A stretch of 64,000 nt of DNA from Bacteroidales bacterium (GCA_017561935.1 JAFZBE010000017.1:1-64000), one strand, 5' to 3'; numbered from the stretch's first letter, positions 25,935-34,952 are shown. Notes: a model not told the origin generated them from the sequence alone. Translations and numbers: made by a program.

Positions 25935-27809
25935 TTATAGTTTCAATCTCAACTGAAGCCAAAGATCCTGCTGGTTATTGCCCTTGATTTCCTGCAGGTC
26001 GTTGCTGATGGTGGCTCGATTCGCATAATTTGTCATAGCCCATTTCAGGTCCACATTGATATGTGGGCCTATTTTCAGGGTGCCTGTCACGCTGTAGCGC
26101 AGACCCTCGCCGTAGATCATGGGCAGTCCGAAGCCATAGAGGATAGCTTTCTCGGTGAGATAGATTCTGCTGTTGTAGTCATCGGTGTGGAAATAGCAGG
26201 CCTGTCCGACGAGCGAGAATGGGCAGCTTTTCCACGTCGAACAATTCCATGCGAACGATTGGCTCACGGCATAGCCGTAGGAATTGGTGGCCACGCCGTT
26301 CTCTTTCTTATTATATATACGCGCGCGAAGCTGCGTCTTGCTGGTGAACGATCCGTTGGGCTCGATGCTGAGCATCCCGTCGAATGAATGCCGGAAATAA
26401 TCGCCCTTCTTCTTGATGCGATAGGCCAGCGACCCGTTCACTTTTCGATGAGAATAAAGCAGACGCACCATGCCTTCCAATCCTTGTGAGGTGTTGTCGC
26501 GGATGCCGTATTGGGGTTGTCCGAACCAGAACCAGTCCATCATACTTTGCCATTGCCAGTGAGCCGTGATTTGTCCGTCGATGTTCAGTGTGACGCCCTG
26601 TTCGCCCTGCATCTCGCTGTTTTCGCCCAATGACGATCCATGCAGTTGCCGATACTTCAATCCATAATAGCGATAGAGTAGTGTTGTGGTCCAGTTGTCG
26701 GTCAGTCCATACTGCAAGGCGGTGAGATTGGCAATGGCTCCCTTGTCATCCACAGCAAATTCTCCACGCATGAATGCTCCAAAGGCGCGGAGGGTGTAGT
26801 CGGCCGAAAACTGTGCGAGCTGGTGTCCACGGAAATAATTGGTGTTGTAATAAAGATTGTTTCTGATGTAATCGTATTGCAATTGAGTGTAGATGCCATG
26901 TATTCCCACGTCGTACCATTCGCCGCGCCATCCCAGACGGGCACCCGAGACAATCTCCCAAGCCGCATGGCGATGACTGTCTTCGGTTTGGGTGCGATGA
27001 TATCCATCGTCCTGCAAGGCAGTGAGAACATGTCGGTCGCTGTGATAGGTGCCGTCAATCTGCCGGGCCGAAACGTAGGGCAGGAGGGAGAAGTGTTCGC
27101 CTATACGCAGATCCATCGCAGCACCTTGCATATATCCGTATTCAGCATTCGAAGCAAAGGGGGAGATAGTGTTCGAACGTTGCTGCGTGAGTTGCCGACT
27201 CAGGTATTGTTTGCCGAGCGAGAAACCCTGGTTGATCAGCAATCCACAACCCATGCGAAGCCGATAGTGCCCCACGACGGCATCCTGTAGCTTCAGGTTC
27301 GAAGTAATGCGGATGTCCTTGGCTCGAATAAACGCATGCCAGCTGTCGAAAGCGGGGAACTGGTGTCGCCATGTTTCGCCGGCATCTTTCTCCATGTTGA
27401 GGCCAGCTTGACAATGCTTGCCGTATTGCAACCTGTAGCGCACGCTGTGATGCCACGGGTCGCCCAGATAAGCCTTGTTCATCGACTGTCGTCCAGCACT
27501 TTGGTCGATGTAGCCCGCACGCTGGTTGAGGGTTCGGTTGCTGCTCCAGATGACATTTTGCTTCAGGCGTCCGTCGAGGATCGACGAAGTCGTGGTGTCG
27601 CTCCAGACGACGAGGTCGCTGAGTTCATCGCTGAGTTCGCCATAGGCGGCTTCCCCCAGATTCTCGATGTCAATCTGTTGCAGAATCTGTTCCTGCCAAT
27701 CGAGGTTCAGGTCATTTTCTTGCTCAAAAAATGCCACATCCTGCCCAAAAATGGACAGAAAGCAGCCGTAAAAACCTAAAAAAAGCAAAAGAAAAGACTT
27801 TTTTTGCAT
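25935..27809 (-). CDS. Predicted outer-membrane beta-barrel protein
   Basis: This 624-residue protein has a signal peptide (MQKKSFLLLFLGFYGCFLSIFGQ). The N-terminal 110 residues form a helical acidic segment (LDWQEQILQQIDIENLGEAAYGELSDELSDLV). The rest is a continuous series of amphipathic beta strands with aromatic girdles (YRLQYGKHCQAGLNME, GVTLNIDGQITAHWQWQ, LLYSHRKVNGSLAYRIKKK, VDLKWAMTNYANRA), ending in LQLRLKL, an outer-membrane barrel C-terminus. In Bacteroidales such proteins with a short helical, sometimes helix-hairpin-helix, N-terminus are often annotated as uncharacterised. No catalytic function is visible. It diverges from the DUF4294 gene, whose promoter lies within the roughly 36-base gap. 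Confidence 0.7.
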   Translation of the reverse strand: MQKKSFLLLFLGFYGCFLSIFGQDVAFFEQENDLNLDWQEQILQQIDIENLGEAAYGELSDELSDLVVWSDTTTSSILDGRLKQNVIWSSNRTLNQRAGYIDQSAGRQSMNKAYLGDPWHHSVRYRLQYGKHCQAGLNMEKDAGETWRHQFPAFDSWHAFIRAKDIRITSNLKLQDAVVGHYRLRMGCGLLINQGFSLGKQYLSRQLTQQRSNTISPFASNAEYGYMQGAAMDLRIGEHFSLLPYVSARQIDGTYHSDRHVLTALQDDGYHRTQTEDSHRHAAWEIVSGARLGWRGEWYDVGIHGIYTQLQYDYIRNNLYYNTNYFRGHQLAQFSADYTLRAFGAFMRGEFAVDDKGAIANLTALQYGLTDNWTTTLLYRYYGLKYRQLHGSSLGENSEMQGEQGVTLNIDGQITAHWQWQSMMDWFWFGQPQYGIRDNTSQGLEGMVRLLYSHRKVNGSLAYRIKKKGDYFRHSFDGMLSIEPNGSFTSKTQLRARIYNKKENGVATNSYGYAVSQSFAWNCSTWKSCPFSLVGQACYFHTDDYNSRIYLTEKAILYGFGLPMIYGEGLRYSVTGTLKIGPHINVDLKWAMTNYANRATISNDLQEIKGNNQQDLWLQLRLKL

Positions 27810-27828
27810 GGATTTAAATTTTTTGCGT

Positions 27829-27836
27829 TATCTTTG
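27829..27836 (+). promoter_or_regulatory. -7 box very close to the DUF4294 start
   Basis: An exact TATCTTTG ends only nine bases before the ATG at 27846. If used, the transcript would have almost no leader. It lies in the short gap between two divergent genes. Confidence 0.5.
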
Positions 27837-27845
27837 CAGCGCAAA

Positions 27846-28472
27846 ATGACCGGTATCTTTCGCACATACACGTTCTCTCTGCTGACAGTGCTCTTCGTAG
27901 CACTCGGCATGTCGTATTCTTCAAGGATTACGGCACAGGAGATTATTGTCTTGGCGGAACATCAGTATCCCGCCGAGATTGACCTTATGACAGGCGACAC
28001 CATTGCCGTGGTGCAGCTGCGGGATGTCTATTGTTTCACGAAGAAGCATTTCCGCAACAAGCAGCATGAGAAGGAGTTCATGATGATGGTGCGCGACGTG
28101 AAGAAGACGCTTCCTATTGCCAAGGACGCACGTCGATTGATGACTCAGGCCTATTTCGACATGGAGCACATGACCGAAACGGAGCAGAAAGTCTATTTCA
28201 AGCAGCTCGAAAAGGATCTTTTGGCGCAATACAAGGCCAGACTGAAACGACTCAATTATCGTCAGGGAAAACTATTGGTTCGCCTGGTGGACCGCGAATG
28301 TGACAAACAGACGTATTATATCATTCGCGAATTCTTGGGCAGGCGTCGTGCATTCTTTTGGAATATGTTCGGCAAGCTGTTCGGTGTGAGCCTGAAGGCC
28401 CAATGGGATCCTGAGGGCAAGGACCGAGAGCTCGAGGATGTCTGCATCCAGGTGGAGCAAGGACTCATCTGA
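27846..28472 (+). CDS. DUF4294 family protein
   Basis: This 208-residue protein has an N-terminal hydrophobic segment (signal peptide or anchor) ending near ITAQ. The conserved DUF4294 body follows: LRDVYCFTKKHFRNKQHEKEFMMMVRDVKKTLPIAKDARRL, then MTETEQKVYFKQLEKDLLAQYKARLKRLNYRQGKLLVRLVDREC and YYIIREFLGRRRAFFWNMFGKLFGVSLK. The family is widespread and conserved in Bacteroidota and its role is unknown; the basic helical body suggests an envelope-associated protein. The frame is open upstream to 27804, but that extension runs through the promoter, so 27846 is preferred. Confidence 0.85.
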   Translation: MTGIFRTYTFSLLTVLFVALGMSYSSRITAQEIIVLAEHQYPAEIDLMTGDTIAVVQLRDVYCFTKKHFRNKQHEKEFMMMVRDVKKTLPIAKDARRLMTQAYFDMEHMTETEQKVYFKQLEKDLLAQYKARLKRLNYRQGKLLVRLVDRECDKQTYYIIREFLGRRRAFFWNMFGKLFGVSLKAQWDPEGKDRELEDVCIQVEQGLI

Positions 28473-28489
28473 GGCCGCCTTCGGCGGGG

Positions 28490-28690
28490 TTCAAGGGGTT
28501 TGAGGAGTTTGAGAGGTTCAAGGGGTTTGAGGAGTTTGAGAGGTTCAAGGGGTTTGAGAGGTTCAAGGGGTTTGAGAGGTTTGAGGGGCCATGTTGCCTT
28601 TCAAACCTTTTGAACTTTTTGAACCCTTCTTAACCCTTCGAACCCTTCTTAACCCTTCGAACCCTTCTTAACCCTTCGAACCCTTCTTAA
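28490..28690. repeat. G-rich then C-rich simple repeats between convergent genes
   Basis: From about 28490 to 28590 the forward strand carries repeats of GGTTCAAGGGGTTTGAG and GGAGTTTGAGA. From about 28605 to 28690 it carries the complementary type, repeats of AACCCTTCTTAACCCTTCG. The two halves could fold into a long imperfect hairpin and so act as a bidirectional terminator. The C-rich half runs into the glsB stop codon (complement at 28687-28689). The same repeat type reappears at 34880-34952. Confidence 0.8.
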
Positions 28691-29619
28691 CCCTCGAACG
28701 AGTCAATGTATCGCTCGTGCTTGTCCTGGAAGATGTCGTCGATGGTGATGAGGATGCCCGACTCTTCGACGTTGCCGAACTCGTCGTTGATGGCTGTGCC
28801 GAAAGTCTTCATCGTGGGACTGAGCAACATGTATGCGTTGACCAGCGGCGGAATATTGATGCCGAGTTTGCGAACCTCGCAGTTGAGGATCTTGTAGTCT
28901 TCGTGGAAGGTGTTCTTGCAGAAGAGCTTGGCCATGGCCTCAACGTCGGTGTTGGTTTCGAGAGGATGATAGGGATATACGAGGTGATCGGGATCGGGGA
29001 AGTGTTTCTTTTGGAAATAGAGGATCATGTTGCGACCATGCTGCGGGAATGTCGGGTACATGGTGAACTTGCCATAGTAGTACTTGCAGCCCTTCAGGGT
29101 GACAGCGAGTGCGCCGAGACCGTCCCAAAGGTTGTCGAGCGTAAAGAGGCTGCGTGCCCCGCTGCGACTCGACTGGCGATCGACAATCACAAACGAACGA
29201 CCCAGCTCCATCATATAGGGCAGATACTCGCGGATGAATTTCTCGGAGTAATAGTACATGTGGCTCGTGGCGAGGATGGGCTGTCCCTTTTCGTCAAATC
29301 GGATGTCGGGACCATAGATGTAGCGGTAACCGCCGAGGATGGCCTCCTCGCGAGGTTCCCAGACGATTAGCTGCATGTATGGCTTTTCCATATAGTCGTA
29401 ATGATCGACATCGCAATCGAGGCCGGTGCCGCCTCCTGCTTCACGAAAGACGATTTCGCGCAGTCGCCCTACTTCGCGCATCAGGTTGGGACACTCGTTG
29501 CCATTGAAGACGTAAAGGTCGGTGCCTCCTTTGCGTGAATGACGCAGCAGGGTCGCCTTGTTCGCTAGTTCCTCCTTGAGGATGGATTTATCGATAGGAG
29601 CTATGATAGGTTGTTCCAT
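28687..29619 (-). CDS. glsB: Glycine-lipid N-acyltransferase (GNAT-like, GlsB/OlsB type)
   Basis: This 310-residue cytoplasmic protein contains the GNAT-fold lipid N-acyltransferase domain known from ornithine-lipid OlsB and from Bacteroides GlsB: REIVFREAGGGTGLDCDVDHYD, LIVWEPREEAILGGYRYIYG, YLPYMMELGRSFV, then FTMYPTFPQHGRNMILYFQKKHFPD. The enzyme acylates the amino group of glycine with a 3-hydroxy fatty acid, the first step of glycine-lipid synthesis at the inner membrane. It follows the O-acyltransferase gene by 33 bases, as expected for a gls pair. Its last codons and stop lie inside a simple repeat, so the C-terminus may have been reshaped by it. Confidence 0.82.
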   Translation of the reverse strand: MEQPIIAPIDKSILKEELANKATLLRHSRKGGTDLYVFNGNECPNLMREVGRLREIVFREAGGGTGLDCDVDHYDYMEKPYMQLIVWEPREEAILGGYRYIYGPDIRFDEKGQPILATSHMYYYSEKFIREYLPYMMELGRSFVIVDRQSSRSGARSLFTLDNLWDGLGALAVTLKGCKYYYGKFTMYPTFPQHGRNMILYFQKKHFPDPDHLVYPYHPLETNTDVEAMAKLFCKNTFHEDYKILNCEVRKLGINIPPLVNAYMLLSPTMKTFGTAINDEFGNVEESGILITIDDIFQDKHERYIDSFEG

Positions 29620-29652
29620 GAGGGTTGGAGTTATTCGGAGTAATCGGAGTCT

Positions 29653-30483
29653 TTATTTCTTAGCAAGCTGATAGCTTTGTTCGCGGAGCCATTGGGCCCA
29701 TTCGGTGGGAGTCTTCGACTTGTCGGTGAAGGTCTGCCAGGAGATGGGTTTGCCCACCGTGATGGTGAAGGTCTTGTTCTTGGCGGTCTTCATCATTTGC
29801 CAGGGCAGGAGGATGAGGCCGATGTTGAACTTCATGCCAAGCTTGCGGCGAAACCATTCAATGAAGTAGAAGGTGATGGAGTTGCGGCCCTCGAAGTGCA
29901 TCGGGATGATGTCACGTTGGCTTTCAATGGCCTGGGTAATGACCGATTTCTTCCACTCTACGTCCTGAATCTTCCCATCGATGTAACGGCTGCAGAAACC
30001 TGCGGGGAAGTTCAGCAGCTGGATCTCGGGGTCGTTGTAGGCCTTGTCGATGGCTTCCATGTCTTCGCGTTTCTGTCGGCCCAGCGTATTGACCGGTAGG
30101 AAGACTGGGTGCAAACCCACGATATACATCAGCAGATCGTTGACGATGATCTTGAACTTTGGAAACTTGTGTCCCAGGACGTTGATGTATGAGATGCCGT
30201 CGAAGGCGCCCAGCGGGTGATTGCTGACGAAAACGAAACGTCCCTCTTCGGGGATATTCTCCATGCCATAGAGGTTGTACTTCACGTTGAGGCGCTTGCA
30301 CATGCCTTCTGCAAAATCAACTCCTTCCTTATCCTTCAGGGCCGTGATGGTGTCGTTCATCTCCTTTTGGCAGATGAGCCATGCGGTGAACCGGAAGAGC
30401 CACCGAGGTATTTTGGGATATTGCTTGGGGGCTTTCTGCTTGATGGCCTCCTCGACATTGATTAGCCTTGCTTCGTATGCCAT
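29653..30483 (-). CDS. glsA: PlsC-family O-acyltransferase of glycine-lipid synthesis (GlsA type)
   Basis: This 276-residue protein is of the 1-acyl-glycerol-3-phosphate acyltransferase superfamily. The first motif is NHPLGAFDG, with one extra residue compared with the canonical HX4D and as seen in the branch paired with GNAT lipid N-acyltransferases. Other motifs are LPVNTLGRQKRED, the LLNFPAGFCSRY block replacing the usual FPEGTRS, and IIPMHFEGRNS. It probably adds the second acyl chain to the hydroxyl of N-acylglycine. It sits between pyrC (10-base gap) and glsB in a four-gene reverse operon. Confidence 0.8.
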   Translation of the reverse strand: MAYEARLINVEEAIKQKAPKQYPKIPRWLFRFTAWLICQKEMNDTITALKDKEGVDFAEGMCKRLNVKYNLYGMENIPEEGRFVFVSNHPLGAFDGISYINVLGHKFPKFKIIVNDLLMYIVGLHPVFLPVNTLGRQKREDMEAIDKAYNDPEIQLLNFPAGFCSRYIDGKIQDVEWKKSVITQAIESQRDIIPMHFEGRNSITFYFIEWFRRKLGMKFNIGLILLPWQMMKTAKNKTFTITVGKPISWQTFTDKSKTPTEWAQWLREQSYQLAKK

Positions 30484-30493
30484 TATAATTCTT

Positions 30494-31774
30494 TTAATAT
30501 ACTTGTAGTCCGTTCACCCAGGTGCCGCAGATTCGGTGGCTGAATGTTGTGCCTTCGAAAGGACTCCATCCGCATTTGCTCAGGATGTTCTCTTTGCGAA
30601 CGGTTGTTGTCTTGTTTGAATCGACGAGGACGAGGTCGGCAAAATTGCCTACCCGTATCTCGCCACGTCCCGCGAGTCCGAAACGCTGGGCGGGATGCTG
30701 ACACATCAGTTCGACGACCTTGCTCAAAGGGAGCACGCCTTGCCGACTCAGTTCGAGCATGGCGAGCAGGCTGAACTGGATGCTTGGCATGCCGCTGGCA
30801 GCACGCAGGGCACCACCCTGCTTGTCGCCCAAGAGGTGCGGGGCATGGTCGGTTGCGATGCTGAAGATGCGTCCGTCGGTCAGTCCTCGACGCAGTGCTT
30901 CGCGGTCTTCGATGCGCTTGATGGCGGGATTGCACTTGATGCGTGTGCCCAGACGTCGATAATCCTCGTCACTGAACCACAGATGAGCCACGCACACTTC
31001 ACCAGTGACATTCGGTGGACCCATCAGATCGAGCTCGTCGGCCGTCGAGAGGTGGCATACGTGAAGCTGGGCTCCCGTTTCGCAAGCCAGGTCAATGGCC
31101 ATGCGTGTAGTTGCCATGCAGGCTGCTGTGTCGCGTATCTTCGAATGATACTCCACGGGCACTTCCTGCTCACCGAACATTGCACGGTACTTTTCGGCAT
31201 TTCGGCGAATGATGTCCTCGCTCTCTGAATGGATGCCGATGACACGCTGGGTGCCGATGAAGAGCTGGCGAAGTTTCTGCTGGTCGTTCATCAACATGCC
31301 GCCCGTCGAGGAACCCAAAAAGACCTTGAATCCGCATATCTCGTCCCTCTTTGGCGAGTCAGGCTGGCCGAATAGGGCAAGTGCCTCGTCGATGTTGCTG
31401 GTAGTAATGCCATACCATAGCCCGTAATTCACCAGGCATTTCTGCTGATAGAGACGATGCTTCTCGGCCAATGCCTCGGGCGTCGTGGTGGCAGGCTTGA
31501 CGTTGGGCATGTCGAACACATAGGTCACGCCACCTGCTGCCGCTGCACGGCTTTCGCTTTCGATGTCGGCCTTCTGTGTCAGTCCCGGTTCGCGAAAGTG
31601 GACATGCGTATCAATGACACCTGGCAGGAGCCAGCGAGTCGACACCTTCTTGTCGGGTGTCTCTTGTATCTCTGCGATGCGGCCATCAGCGCCTATCGTC
31701 AGATTGCCATGGATCAGCCGCTCGTCGGTGAAGATGCTGACGTCACTTATAACTTGGGATAGATTCTCGTCCAT
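30494..31774 (-). CDS. pyrC: Dihydroorotase (class I)
   Basis: This 426-residue amidohydrolase carries the zinc-binding start DTHVHFREPGLTQKADIESES and the FDMPNVKPATTT segment diagnostic of dihydroorotases. It also has EVPVEYHSKIRD, HVCHLSTADELDL and the late ATDHAPHLLGDK metal-ligand motif. It closes carbamoyl-aspartate to dihydroorotate in pyrimidine synthesis. Its start overlaps the end of the upstream glycosyltransferase by 28 bases, indicating an operon. Hydantoinase or allantoinase is a less likely alternative given the FREPG and MPNV motifs. Confidence 0.92.
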   Translation of the reverse strand: MDENLSQVISDVSIFTDERLIHGNLTIGADGRIAEIQETPDKKVSTRWLLPGVIDTHVHFREPGLTQKADIESESRAAAAGGVTYVFDMPNVKPATTTPEALAEKHRLYQQKCLVNYGLWYGITTSNIDEALALFGQPDSPKRDEICGFKVFLGSSTGGMLMNDQQKLRQLFIGTQRVIGIHSESEDIIRRNAEKYRAMFGEQEVPVEYHSKIRDTAACMATTRMAIDLACETGAQLHVCHLSTADELDLMGPPNVTGEVCVAHLWFSDEDYRRLGTRIKCNPAIKRIEDREALRRGLTDGRIFSIATDHAPHLLGDKQGGALRAASGMPSIQFSLLAMLELSRQGVLPLSKVVELMCQHPAQRFGLAGRGEIRVGNFADLVLVDSNKTTTVRKENILSKCGWSPFEGTTFSHRICGTWVNGLQVY

Positions 31775-32496
31775 GAGCTGACCTTGAGTTTGATGACGCC
31801 GATGACTGCCTCCGAGAATATTCCTCCCGACATCTTCGAGGTGCCCAGCACGCGGTTGGTGAAGATGATGGGCACTTCGATGATCTTGGCACCCATCTTC
31901 ATGGCCGTAAACTTCATCTCGATCTGGAAAGCGTAGCCACGGAAGCGAATCTTGTCGAGTTCCATCTTCTCAAGCAGGCGGCGCTTGTAGCAGACGAAGC
32001 CCGCCGTCGTGTCGTGAATGTTCATGCCGGTGATGACACGCACATATTTCGAGGCGAAATATGACATCAGTACTCGGTCCATGGGCCAGTTCACTACGTT
32101 CACGCCACTCACATAGCGCGACCCGATCGACATGTCGGCACCTTCTTCCCGGCAGGCAGCCAACAAGCGCAACAGATCGTCGGGATTGTGGCTGAAGTCG
32201 GCATCCATTTCGAAAGTGTAATCGTAATTGTGCTCCAGGCTCCAGCGGAACCCGGTGATATAGGCGGTGCCGAGGCCCAGCTTTCCTTCACGTTCGATAA
32301 GGAAAAGCCGCTCGGGGAATTCAGTTTGCAGCGATTTGACAATGGCAGCCGTGCCGTCGGGCGAACCATCGTCGATGACCAGTATATGGAAAGGTTCGCT
32401 AAGTTTGAAAACGTAGCGAATAATATTCTCGATATTTTCCTTTTCGTTGTATGTGGGTATGATTACAAGACAACGATCAGATTCGTTTTGTGACAT
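31747..32496 (-). CDS. Polyprenyl-phosphate mannosyltransferase-like GT2 (Dpm1 type)
   Basis: This 249-residue GT-A enzyme has IPTYNEKENIE, the DDGSPDGTA sugar-nucleotide motif, EREGKLGLGTAYITGF, the metal-binding MDADFSHNP, GSRYVSGVNVVNW and the late FTNRVLGTSKMSGGI. This pattern matches dolichol/polyprenol-phosphate mannose synthases, which charge a lipid carrier for protein or glycan mannosylation. The C-terminus has no clear membrane anchor, as in the soluble Dpm1 class. It is the first gene of the reverse operon with pyrC, glsA and glsB, a gene order I recall as typical of Prevotella and relatives. Confidence 0.88.
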   Translation of the reverse strand: MSQNESDRCLVIIPTYNEKENIENIIRYVFKLSEPFHILVIDDGSPDGTAAIVKSLQTEFPERLFLIEREGKLGLGTAYITGFRWSLEHNYDYTFEMDADFSHNPDDLLRLLAACREEGADMSIGSRYVSGVNVVNWPMDRVLMSYFASKYVRVITGMNIHDTTAGFVCYKRRLLEKMELDKIRFRGYAFQIEMKFTAMKMGAKIIEVPIIFTNRVLGTSKMSGGIFSEAVIGVIKLKVSSWTRIYPKL

Positions 32497-32547
32497 TATC
32501 TGAGGATTTGTAGTCTGGATTGGTCAAAATTAAAACGAAATTTGGTG

Positions 32548-32555
32548 CAAAGATA
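32548..32555 (-). promoter_or_regulatory. -7 box for the GT2-pyrC-glsA-glsB operon
   Basis: The reverse strand reads TATCTTTG about 52 bases upstream of the GT2 start, an exact -7 match. No TTTG is at the ideal -33 distance. Confidence 0.45.
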
Positions 32556-32650
32556 CTCAGTTTTTCGCACAAATTGCTCTTTTTTTACAAAAAAAATAGG
32601 AAAATAGCGAAATTCTTTGCGAAAAAGTAGCTATTTTGCGAAAAAGTCCT

Positions 32651-32658
32651 TATTTTTG
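32651..32658 (+). promoter_or_regulatory. -7 box of the TPR/PD40 gene
   Basis: TATTTTTG matches TAnnTTTG 21 bases before the chosen ATG at 32680. It lies downstream of the first in-frame start (32617), which argues for the shorter protein. Confidence 0.5.
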
Positions 32659-32679
32659 CAGTCTAAAATGCAGACATCG

Positions 32680-33948
32680 ATGAAAAAAAATATACATTTT
32701 ATATTTTTCTTTATATTTTTGGCGACCTTCCTTCAGGCGCAGGCTGCCCCGCGGGTCGATAATAAGGCCGAGGGCAAGCGTTTGTGTCAGTTGGGCAAAT
32801 ACAGCGAAGCAAAGCCGTTTCTCGAGAAGGCCGTCAAGCAGAATCCCCGTTCGGGAGCACTTTGGTATCTGGCCATTGTCAACCAGCACCTCTATGACTT
32901 CGACGGTGCCGTCGAGGCGCTCGAAAACTATATGCCCGCCTTGTCCTCCGACGAATGGCTCACTCGTGCCGACAGCTTGATGACCATTCTGCAGATTGGT
33001 CAGCGCGCCTACGACCATTGTCAGGATGTGGTGATCATTGACAGCCTGCTGGCCTCGAAGGAAGATTTCTTCACCTGCTATCGCCTGGGCGCCGAGTCCG
33101 GACGCATACAGCGTGACAACGAGGGTAATCCTTACTTCGAAAACCTTGCCGCCGATTATCAGATCTTCAGCACAGGCTCCAGCCTTGAGGATCGCCACCG
33201 TTTCCAGGGACAGTGGGACGAACGTCATCCGATCGATGGCGTCGGTTCCGAACGATTCTCGATTATCCATCCGTTCCTACGTTCCGATGGCGTGACACTC
33301 TACTTTGCCTCCGACAGCATTCCCGGCATGGGCGGGTACGACATCTATCGCACCACATTCAGTCCCGACGTGAATGCCTATTACGACCCCGAGCGTCTGG
33401 GCATGCCGTTCAATTCGCCCTACGATGACTATATGATGGCCATCGACGAGACACATGGCGTGGGGTGGTGGGCTACCAATCGCAATGCCCCGGCCGACAG
33501 CGTGACCATCTATCTCTTCCTTGTCGATGACGACCCCGTCTATCTCGACGAACCTACTCCAAGCCGTGCTCGCATCGACAATATTGCCGAGACGTGGCGT
33601 GAGGAGGGAGGCTATGCTTCGCTCATCTCCGAGATCAACGAGGCTCCACAGGAGATTGTCGAAGATCATCGTCTGCACATTATCATCAACGACGATAAGG
33701 TCTATACCAGCGAAGACCAGTTCCGCAACTCCGATGCCCTGAAGGCCTACCATCAGAGCATTGCTTGGGAGAAAGATATCCAGGAACAGGAGGCCGCCCT
33801 TGCCTCCATGCGTTCCGAATATGCCAAGGCATCCGCAGCACGTCGGAAGGCTTTGGGCCAGCGGATCCTGCGTGCTGAAGACTCTCTCTTCACTCTCTAC
33901 AAGCAGCAACGCGAAGCCGTGCTTCGCTATCGTCGCCTCGAACAATGA
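32680..33948 (+). CDS. Secreted TPR and PD40-propeller-like protein
   Basis: This roughly 422-residue protein has a signal peptide (MKKNIHFIFFFIFLATFLQAQA). At least one TPR pair follows (KRLCQLGKYSEAKPFLEKAVKQNP, ALWYLAIVNQHLYDFDGAVEALENY), then a PD40-like propeller segment (IHPFLRSDGVTLYFASDSIPGMGGYDIYRTTF, FNSPYDDYMMAIDETHGVGWWATNR). It ends in an acidic linker and a C-terminal coiled coil (QEAALASMRSEYAKASAARRKALG). TPR plus PD40 is common in Bacteroidota envelope proteins, often with an OmpA domain that is absent here. The ATG at 32668 is an alternative start. Function unknown; envelope scaffold is a guess. Confidence 0.65.
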   Translation: MKKNIHFIFFFIFLATFLQAQAAPRVDNKAEGKRLCQLGKYSEAKPFLEKAVKQNPRSGALWYLAIVNQHLYDFDGAVEALENYMPALSSDEWLTRADSLMTILQIGQRAYDHCQDVVIIDSLLASKEDFFTCYRLGAESGRIQRDNEGNPYFENLAADYQIFSTGSSLEDRHRFQGQWDERHPIDGVGSERFSIIHPFLRSDGVTLYFASDSIPGMGGYDIYRTTFSPDVNAYYDPERLGMPFNSPYDDYMMAIDETHGVGWWATNRNAPADSVTIYLFLVDDDPVYLDEPTPSRARIDNIAETWREEGGYASLISEINEAPQEIVEDHRLHIIINDDKVYTSEDQFRNSDALKAYHQSIAWEKDIQEQEAALASMRSEYAKASAARRKALGQRILRAEDSLFTLYKQQREAVLRYRRLEQ

Positions 33949-34018
33949 CTCCGAAAAACATAATGTTATCCATTTAAATATACATTCATTTAAATATACA
34001 TTTTAAAAGCTTAAAACC

Positions 34019-34882
34019 ATGATTGAAACCAGTGAACTAATAATCAATGCGGATGGCAGCTGTTTCCATTTGCATGTGCGTCCCGACCAGTTGGCCGACA
34101 AAGTCATAATGTGTGGCGACCCCGCTCGCGTTGACATGATCGCCTCTTATTTCGATAGCAGGGAGTGCGAAATCTCTTCCCGTGAATTCCATACCATCAC
34201 AGGTACCTATAAGGGCAAGCGTATCACAGCCATGAGCCATGGCATCGGCCCCGACAATATTGACATTGTGATGAACGAGCTCGATGCCCTCAAGAACATC
34301 GACTTCGAGACCCGCGAGATCCGTCCCGAGCATCATACCCTTGAGCTGGTGCGTATCGGCACTTGCGGAGGCCTACAGCCCTATCTTCCCTGCGGCACCA
34401 ACATCGTTTCGAACATCAGCATCGGTTTCGACGGTGTCCTCAACTGGTATGCCGATCGCGACAAAGTGGCCGACCTCGACTTCGAACGTGAGCTCACCTC
34501 GTTCATCGGCTATCCCAAGAAAGCCGCCGATCCATACGTGGTGCATGCCGATGAGGAACTGGCAGCCCGCATTGCCGGCGATGATATGGTAACAGGTGTC
34601 ACCATTTCGGCCGTCGGATTCTATGGCCCACAGGGACGCATACTGCGTCTTCCTATCGCCTCACCACTCATCAACAAGCGCATCGGGGAGTTCGACTACA
34701 AGGGCCGTCGCATCACCAACTACGAGATGGAGTCGGCCGCCCTCGCTGGCTTTGCACGTATGCTTGGCCACAAGGCCGTCACCGTTTGCCATGTTGTCGC
34801 CAATCGTGTGGCCCATGCAGCCAACGTCGATTACAAGGTGACCATGCCCAACCTCGTCGTCAAGGTGCTCGACCGCATCTAA
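34019..34882 (+). CDS. udp: Nucleoside phosphorylase (uridine phosphorylase-like)
   Basis: This 287-residue cytoplasmic enzyme of the PNP/UDP family has VIMCGDPARVDMIA, GKRITAMSHGIGPDN, VRIGTCGGLQPYLPCGTNIV and the base/ribose motif TNYEMESAALAGFARMLGH. It cleaves pyrimidine (or purine) nucleosides with phosphate to free the base and ribose-1-phosphate. The family assignment is sure; the uridine preference is inferred from the overall pattern. The stop codon directly abuts a C-rich simple repeat that fills the gap to nadK. Confidence 0.88.
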   Translation: MIETSELIINADGSCFHLHVRPDQLADKVIMCGDPARVDMIASYFDSRECEISSREFHTITGTYKGKRITAMSHGIGPDNIDIVMNELDALKNIDFETREIRPEHHTLELVRIGTCGGLQPYLPCGTNIVSNISIGFDGVLNWYADRDKVADLDFERELTSFIGYPKKAADPYVVHADEELAARIAGDDMVTGVTISAVGFYGPQGRILRLPIASPLINKRIGEFDYKGRRITNYEMESAALAGFARMLGHKAVTVCHVVANRVAHAANVDYKVTMPNLVVKVLDRI

Positions 34883-34952
34883 CCCTTCTTAACCTCTCTT
34901 AACCCCTCTTAACCCCTCAAACTTCTCAAACCCCTCAAACCCCTCAAACCCC
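34880..34952. repeat. C-rich simple repeat between udp and nadK
   Basis: The tract consists of units such as TTAACCCCTC and AAACCCCTC, beginning at the udp stop codon and ending at the first base of the TTG start of nadK. It is of the same type as the C-rich half of the repeat at 28605-28690. It therefore occupies the whole leader of nadK. Confidence 0.8.
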
